Source: CAVXAE01 sp044225565
GTDB taxonomy: Bacteria; Pseudomonadota; Gammaproteobacteria; Steroidobacterales; Steroidobacteraceae
Assembly: GCA_044225565.1 (NCBI GenBank)
Contig: JBGAIL010000200.1
Coordinates: forward strand, 1 to 8,374
DNA length: 8,374 bases
Reading direction: 5' to 3'
In this document: piece after piece, positions 5,892 through 8,374 of the stretch
How the letters are laid out: every line of letters begins with the position of its first letter
Position numbering within the stretch: position 1 is the first letter of the stretch
Translations under genes and position numbers: made by a program
Notes under the pieces: generated by a model
Database searches by the model: none
What the model saw: only the letters and a program-made list of their open reading frames with translations
Told to the model about the DNA's origin: nothing

Positions 5892-6926
5892 TTACGGCCG
5901 CACCACCAGCACCTTCTTGACCCAGCCGGTGGCCGAGCCGCTCTGCACGTTGATGAAGCCGTCCTTCTCCTCGCCGACCACGACCAGCTCCTCGCCCTTG
6001 GGCAGGGTGGCGAGCGCCTTGGCGCCGTCGGCCGGTGAGGCGAGCAGCTTCACGTTGGCGATCTTCGGCATGACGACGTCGCCTTCGTTGAACACCGCGC
6101 CGCCCTTGGTCTTCTTGCCGGCCTCCTCGCGCAGCGTGCCGACGTCGCGCTGCAGGCTCGGATCGCCGCGCACCACGCCGACCACCTTGTTGTAATTGTC
6201 TAGCAGCGCCGCGGCAATGATCTTGCCCTCGTTCGTGTTGCCGTAGCCGCCGACGGCCGCACCGCCGCCCCCTCCGAACAGGGCGCCGCCGAGCGCGAGA
6301 TCCGCCTTCTTGGTGCTGCCTTCGGCAGCCGCCACCTGGATGCCGCTGCGCGCGTCCGCGAGGAGCATGCTGGTCTGCGCCTCCTTGAACTTGAGGCCTC
6401 CGGCCACCGCGCCGACCAGCGGATTCTTGCGGCTCAGCAGGCCGCCGACCGCGCCACCGATGCCGCCCGCGTTGCCTTCCGAGAACACCACCGCCGGCGT
6501 CAGCACGAAGTCCGCACTGACCATCTGGCCGCCGCCCATGTTCGAGCCCTGGCGCAGCTCACCCGACTTGTTGAGCTCGCGCTCCTGCATGACGTTCTGC
6601 AGGCCCTGCCCGCGCTCCACGACGATGAAGCAGTTCGACTGCTGCACCATGAGCCGGATGAGGCTGGTGGGCGACTGCAGGTTGTACCGCGCCAGCGATG
6701 ACATGACGTAATCCTGCGGCTCGACCACGGCGAGCGCGCCCATGGGCTTGTCACAATGCTGCAGGCCTGAATCGCCGGTGGAGCCGGCAGTGCCCGCGGC
6801 ACCCGTCACCGGGCTCGCGCCCTTGCCCTGCTTGTAACCCGTGACCTGGCCCATGGCCCCGGTGGCGACCAGAGCCAACCCCACCGCGAGCAGGCTGCGA
6901 GCGGTGACGCTATTTGACATTCTCAT
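5892..6926 (-). CDS. CsgG/HfaB-like exported protein with C-terminal SH3-like domain
   Basis: From ATG 6926 the product has 344 residues with a Sec signal (hydrophobic 12-24, likely cleavage after AMG, residue 26). There is no lipobox, unlike E. coli CsgG. Residues about 65-255 resemble the CsgG/HfaB fold: SSLARYNLQSPTSLIRLMVQ, NCFIVVERGQGLQNVMQERE, SADFVLTPAVVFSE, and later GKIIAAALLDNYNKVVGVVRG. Two Gly-rich stretches (152-177 and 213-228) lie where CsgG has its pore-forming hairpins. A bacterial SH3-like domain closes the protein (about 286-342, with LPKGEELVVVGEEKDGFINV and GWVKKVLV). CsgG forms the outer-membrane pore for curlin, but no curlin-like gene is visible here, so a pore role is only inferred. 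The next start in frame, ATG 6920, is also possible. A 129-bp N-terminal extension is open but not signal-like. It lies 52 bp after the FlhD-like gene. Confidence 0.82.
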   Translation of the reverse strand: MRMSNSVTARSLLAVGLALVATGAMGQVTGYKQGKGASPVTGAAGTAGSTGDSGLQHCDKPMGALAVVEPQDYVMSSLARYNLQSPTSLIRLMVQQSNCFIVVERGQGLQNVMQERELNKSGELRQGSNMGGGQMVSADFVLTPAVVFSEGNAGGIGGAVGGLLSRKNPLVGAVAGGLKFKEAQTSMLLADARSGIQVAAAEGSTKKADLALGGALFGGGGGAAVGGYGNTNEGKIIAAALLDNYNKVVGVVRGDPSLQRDVGTLREEAGKKTKGGAVFNEGDVVMPKIANVKLLASPADGAKALATLPKGEELVVVGEEKDGFINVQSGSATGWVKKVLVVRP

Positions 6927-6978
6927 GATGGACGACCCCGTCTGGCGGACAGAAGGCCGCGATGGTACGCCTTCACGG

Positions 6979-7614
6979 CTAAGCTGACGAGCGGCGCTCG
7001 GTCGCCATGAGCTGCACTCCACGCAACCGTGCCCGCTCGAGGGAAGCGCTCTCACCCCGCACGGCCGCCTTCAGCAGCTCGCTCCACATGCGGACGTGCC
7101 GCGGCCACCGCGGCTGCAGCCAATGCGGGTAGGTCTCCGCGAGGCTCACTGTTTGAACCACCGTGTACCCCGACAGGATCTGCGCAGTGGTGGCCGACAT
7201 TCCCAACAACATGGATGCGGTGTTGCGATGGGCACTGGCGAGGTGCCACGCGAAAGCAAACACGTGGCGCGCGAGTGCGACACCTTGCGGCACGCCAGCA
7301 ATGGGCGCGCGCAGCATGGGCTGCGCGTCGCGTACCGCGTACCCATGCGCCCACAGCCAGCGCTGCGGATCGGCGAAGCCAGCGTCCATCAGCAGATATG
7401 GGCATGCTGCCACGCGACGCCGCGCGCCTGGATCGAGATCGAGCAGCAGCGGCAGCAACTCTGCGGGCAGTGGATGATCGCCTGCCGTGGGGTGCGCGAC
7501 GGCCTGAAGGATCAGCAGGTCGATGAACTGGCCATTGAGCTCGGCGAGCGAGGGCAGCAGCTTCGAGCGCAGCCAGGTGTCGAGTCCGCCTTCCATGCCG
7601 CGCTGCAACGTCAT
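6979..7614 (-). CDS. protein with FlhD-like C-terminal segment, putative transcription regulator subunit
   Basis: The 211-residue product has no signal peptide or membrane segment. Residues 118-170 align without gaps to E. coli FlhD 17-69 as I remember it: AFAWHL with LLAQRL, LLGMSATTAQIL with FRLGINEEMATTL, and QTVSLAET with QMVKLAET. That gives about 15 identities in 53 positions plus many conservative ones. FlhD pairs with FlhC to form the D4C2 activator of flagellar genes. The disulfide Cys65 of E. coli FlhD is Leu166 here. About 115 additional N-terminal residues (Leu-rich, with ACPYLLMDAGFADPQRW at 70-86) have no counterpart in FlhD. ATG 7614 is preceded by GGGGAG at 9-nt spacing. An FlhC-like gene lies divergently 131 bp away, which supports the call. 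Without a search, it could instead be an unrelated helical protein. Confidence 0.7.
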   Translation of the reverse strand: MTLQRGMEGGLDTWLRSKLLPSLAELNGQFIDLLILQAVAHPTAGDHPLPAELLPLLLDLDPGARRRVAACPYLLMDAGFADPQRWLWAHGYAVRDAQPMLRAPIAGVPQGVALARHVFAFAWHLASAHRNTASMLLGMSATTAQILSGYTVVQTVSLAETYPHWLQPRWPRHVRMWSELLKAAVRGESASLERARLRGVQLMATERRSSA

Positions 7615-7745
7615 TCCTGTACGCTCCCCGAGTCAAACGTCCGTTTGAGGCTTGTAATGCTAACTCAGATCTGGGAGATTTTTGCGAAATTTCCGCAGGA
7701 CTTTTTTTGAGGCGGAAATCCCGACGCAGCACGAAAGGACGCCCG
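7615..7745. promoter_or_regulatory. divergent control region between flhD-like and flhC-like genes
   Basis: The 131-bp gap is AT-richer than its surroundings and holds several symmetric elements. TCAAACG/CGTTTGA (7633-7639 and 7642-7648) is a perfect 7-bp inverted repeat with a 2-nt spacer, in the size and style of TetR-family operators; it lies 19 bp upstream of the FlhD-like ATG. GAAATTTC is at 7686-7693. ATTTCCGC (7689-7696) pairs with GCGGAAAT (7712-7719) around a T7 run (7702-7708), which could form a 5' UTR hairpin for the FlhC-like gene. Shine-Dalgarno AAAGGA (7734-7739) lies 6 nt before its ATG. No convincing -35/-10 pair was found for either direction. Confidence 0.5.
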
Positions 7746-8282
7746 ATGCGAATCTCCGACGACCGTTATTCCCGCGACCTCCTCCGCTACGAGGTCGCGC
7801 GGCGCCTCATCCGCCATCAGGCGCGCACGCGCACCATCCGCGCGTGGACCGGTCTCACGCCGGATCGCATCCGCAAGTTGTACCGCACGTATCCGCCGAC
7901 CGAGCGCGTGCACAGGCGCCGTGGCAAGTCCCCACAGCGCACCTCCTTCTTCCTGCACTCGCATCGCCGCAAGTTCGAGACGGGCGTGATGGCGAGCCTG
8001 CTGTCGATATTCGAAGTGCTACCGCCGAAGCACGGCGAGGAATCGCCCAATACCCTGAGGAGCGTCGGCCGCGGCGGGTCGCTCTGTGACGCCTTCGAGG
8101 CCTTCGTCGCGATGCTGCCGGCCAGCGCGTTCACCCTGGAGCACGCCGAGCTCCTGCTCGTCGCCCTGATCATCGGCGAAGAGCTGCGCACCGCCGAATG
8201 CGCGCAGTGCAACGGCCTCGTCGTCGTCGACCCGCTCTCCCTCCTGCCCCCGTGCTGCGAGCAGTGCCGGGGCACCGTCTGA
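7746..8282 (+). CDS. FlhC-like transcriptional regulator
   Basis: The 178-residue product follows the FlhC layout. An N-terminal helical part contains a helix-turn-helix-like segment (TIRAWTGLTPDRIRKLYRTY, 30-49), comparable to the ESETQLSRGRLIKLYKEL region of E. coli FlhC as I recall it. It is followed by GKSPQRTSFFLHSHRRKFE (60-78) and a helical middle. A zinc motif, C152-x2-C155-x15-C171-x2-C174, closely matches the spacing of the four zinc cysteines of FlhC. It ends four residues after the last Cys, so it lacks the roughly 30-residue tail of the E. coli protein. FlhC binds DNA within the FlhD4C2 complex; the partner here could be the divergent FlhD-like protein. ATG 7746 has AAAGGA 6 nt upstream; the open frame to 7707 is only a short basic extension. 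No flagellar gene is in the window, so its targets are unknown. Confidence 0.85.
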   Translation: MRISDDRYSRDLLRYEVARRLIRHQARTRTIRAWTGLTPDRIRKLYRTYPPTERVHRRRGKSPQRTSFFLHSHRRKFETGVMASLLSIFEVLPPKHGEESPNTLRSVGRGGSLCDAFEAFVAMLPASAFTLEHAELLLVALIIGEELRTAECAQCNGLVVVDPLSLLPPCCEQCRGTV

Positions 8283-8330
8283 GCGGGAGGGCGGGGCGCG
8301 CAGTGGAACCCGTTTCGGAATCTCGCGGTC

Positions 8331-8374
8331 TAGAATCCTGCCTTTGGCCCACTGAAGACCGATGTCCCGATCCC
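8331..8374 (+). CDS. possible start of a further gene (partial)
   Basis: ATG 8362 opens a frame (M-S-R-S) cut by the window end. A -10-like TAGAAT at 8331-8336 and a weak GAAGA at 8354-8358 precede it, and the 79-bp gap after the FlhC-like stop fits a new transcription unit. Nothing can be said about the product. Confidence 0.3.

Noticed and set aside
6927..7055. N-terminal extension of the CsgG-like gene
   Set aside because: It would place a signal peptide 50 residues inside the protein and overlap the FlhD-like gene.
7672..7686. Sigma-54-like -24/-12 promoter before the FlhC-like gene
   Set aside because: The GG and GC dinucleotides are not at the required spacing, and the TGGCAC and TTGC blocks are poorly matched.
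7689..7719. Intrinsic terminator at the T7 run
   Set aside because: The T-run lies in the loop, not after a GC-rich stem, and no plus-strand gene precedes it.

Overview
The window is dense, high-GC bacterial DNA with short intergenic gaps and several Sec- or lipoprotein-type signal peptides. It suggests a chromosomal segment of a Gram-negative proteobacterium, probably a GC-rich gamma- or betaproteobacterium. This is inferred from composition and gene families; no rRNA or other taxonomic marker is present. No insertion sequence, tRNA, CRISPR array or phage gene was seen.

Left part (1-1552). The end of an isoaspartyl peptidase/plant-type asparaginase gene is followed by a Fic-family AMPylase-type gene (DUF4172-Fic-winged helix). 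The Fic start codon and Shine-Dalgarno lie inside an 18-bp perfect inverted repeat, with a third half-site just upstream, which suggests autoregulation. A possible 38-codon ORF on the minus strand overlaps the Fic 3' end and starts in a GTGA overlap with the ABC gene stop.

Middle (1549-4473). A fused ABC exporter half-transporter (minus) and a predicted secreted, lipoprotein-anchored methyltransferase-like protein of the COG4798 type (plus) diverge from a 96-bp region that contains a 14-bp palindrome. The methyltransferase gene ends at a GC-rich hairpin shared with a convergent operon.

Right part (4475-8282). Five minus-strand genes in close succession read, in transcription order: a 211-aa protein with an FlhD-like C-terminal segment, a CsgG/HfaB-like exported protein with a C-terminal SH3-like domain, a YciI-like protein, a Cys-rich lipoprotein, and a second lipoprotein with an internally duplicated motif. 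Divergent from them, across a 131-bp region with inverted repeats, is a gene for an FlhC-like protein with a CxxC...CxxC zinc motif. The FlhD-like assignment rests on an ungapped match made by eye to remembered E. coli FlhD. If it holds, this is a split, divergently transcribed FlhD/FlhC-like regulator pair whose FlhD partner has about 115 extra N-terminal residues and heads an envelope-protein operon rather than flagellar genes. It is the most notable candidate system here. A new gene appears to begin at 8362 and runs off the window.
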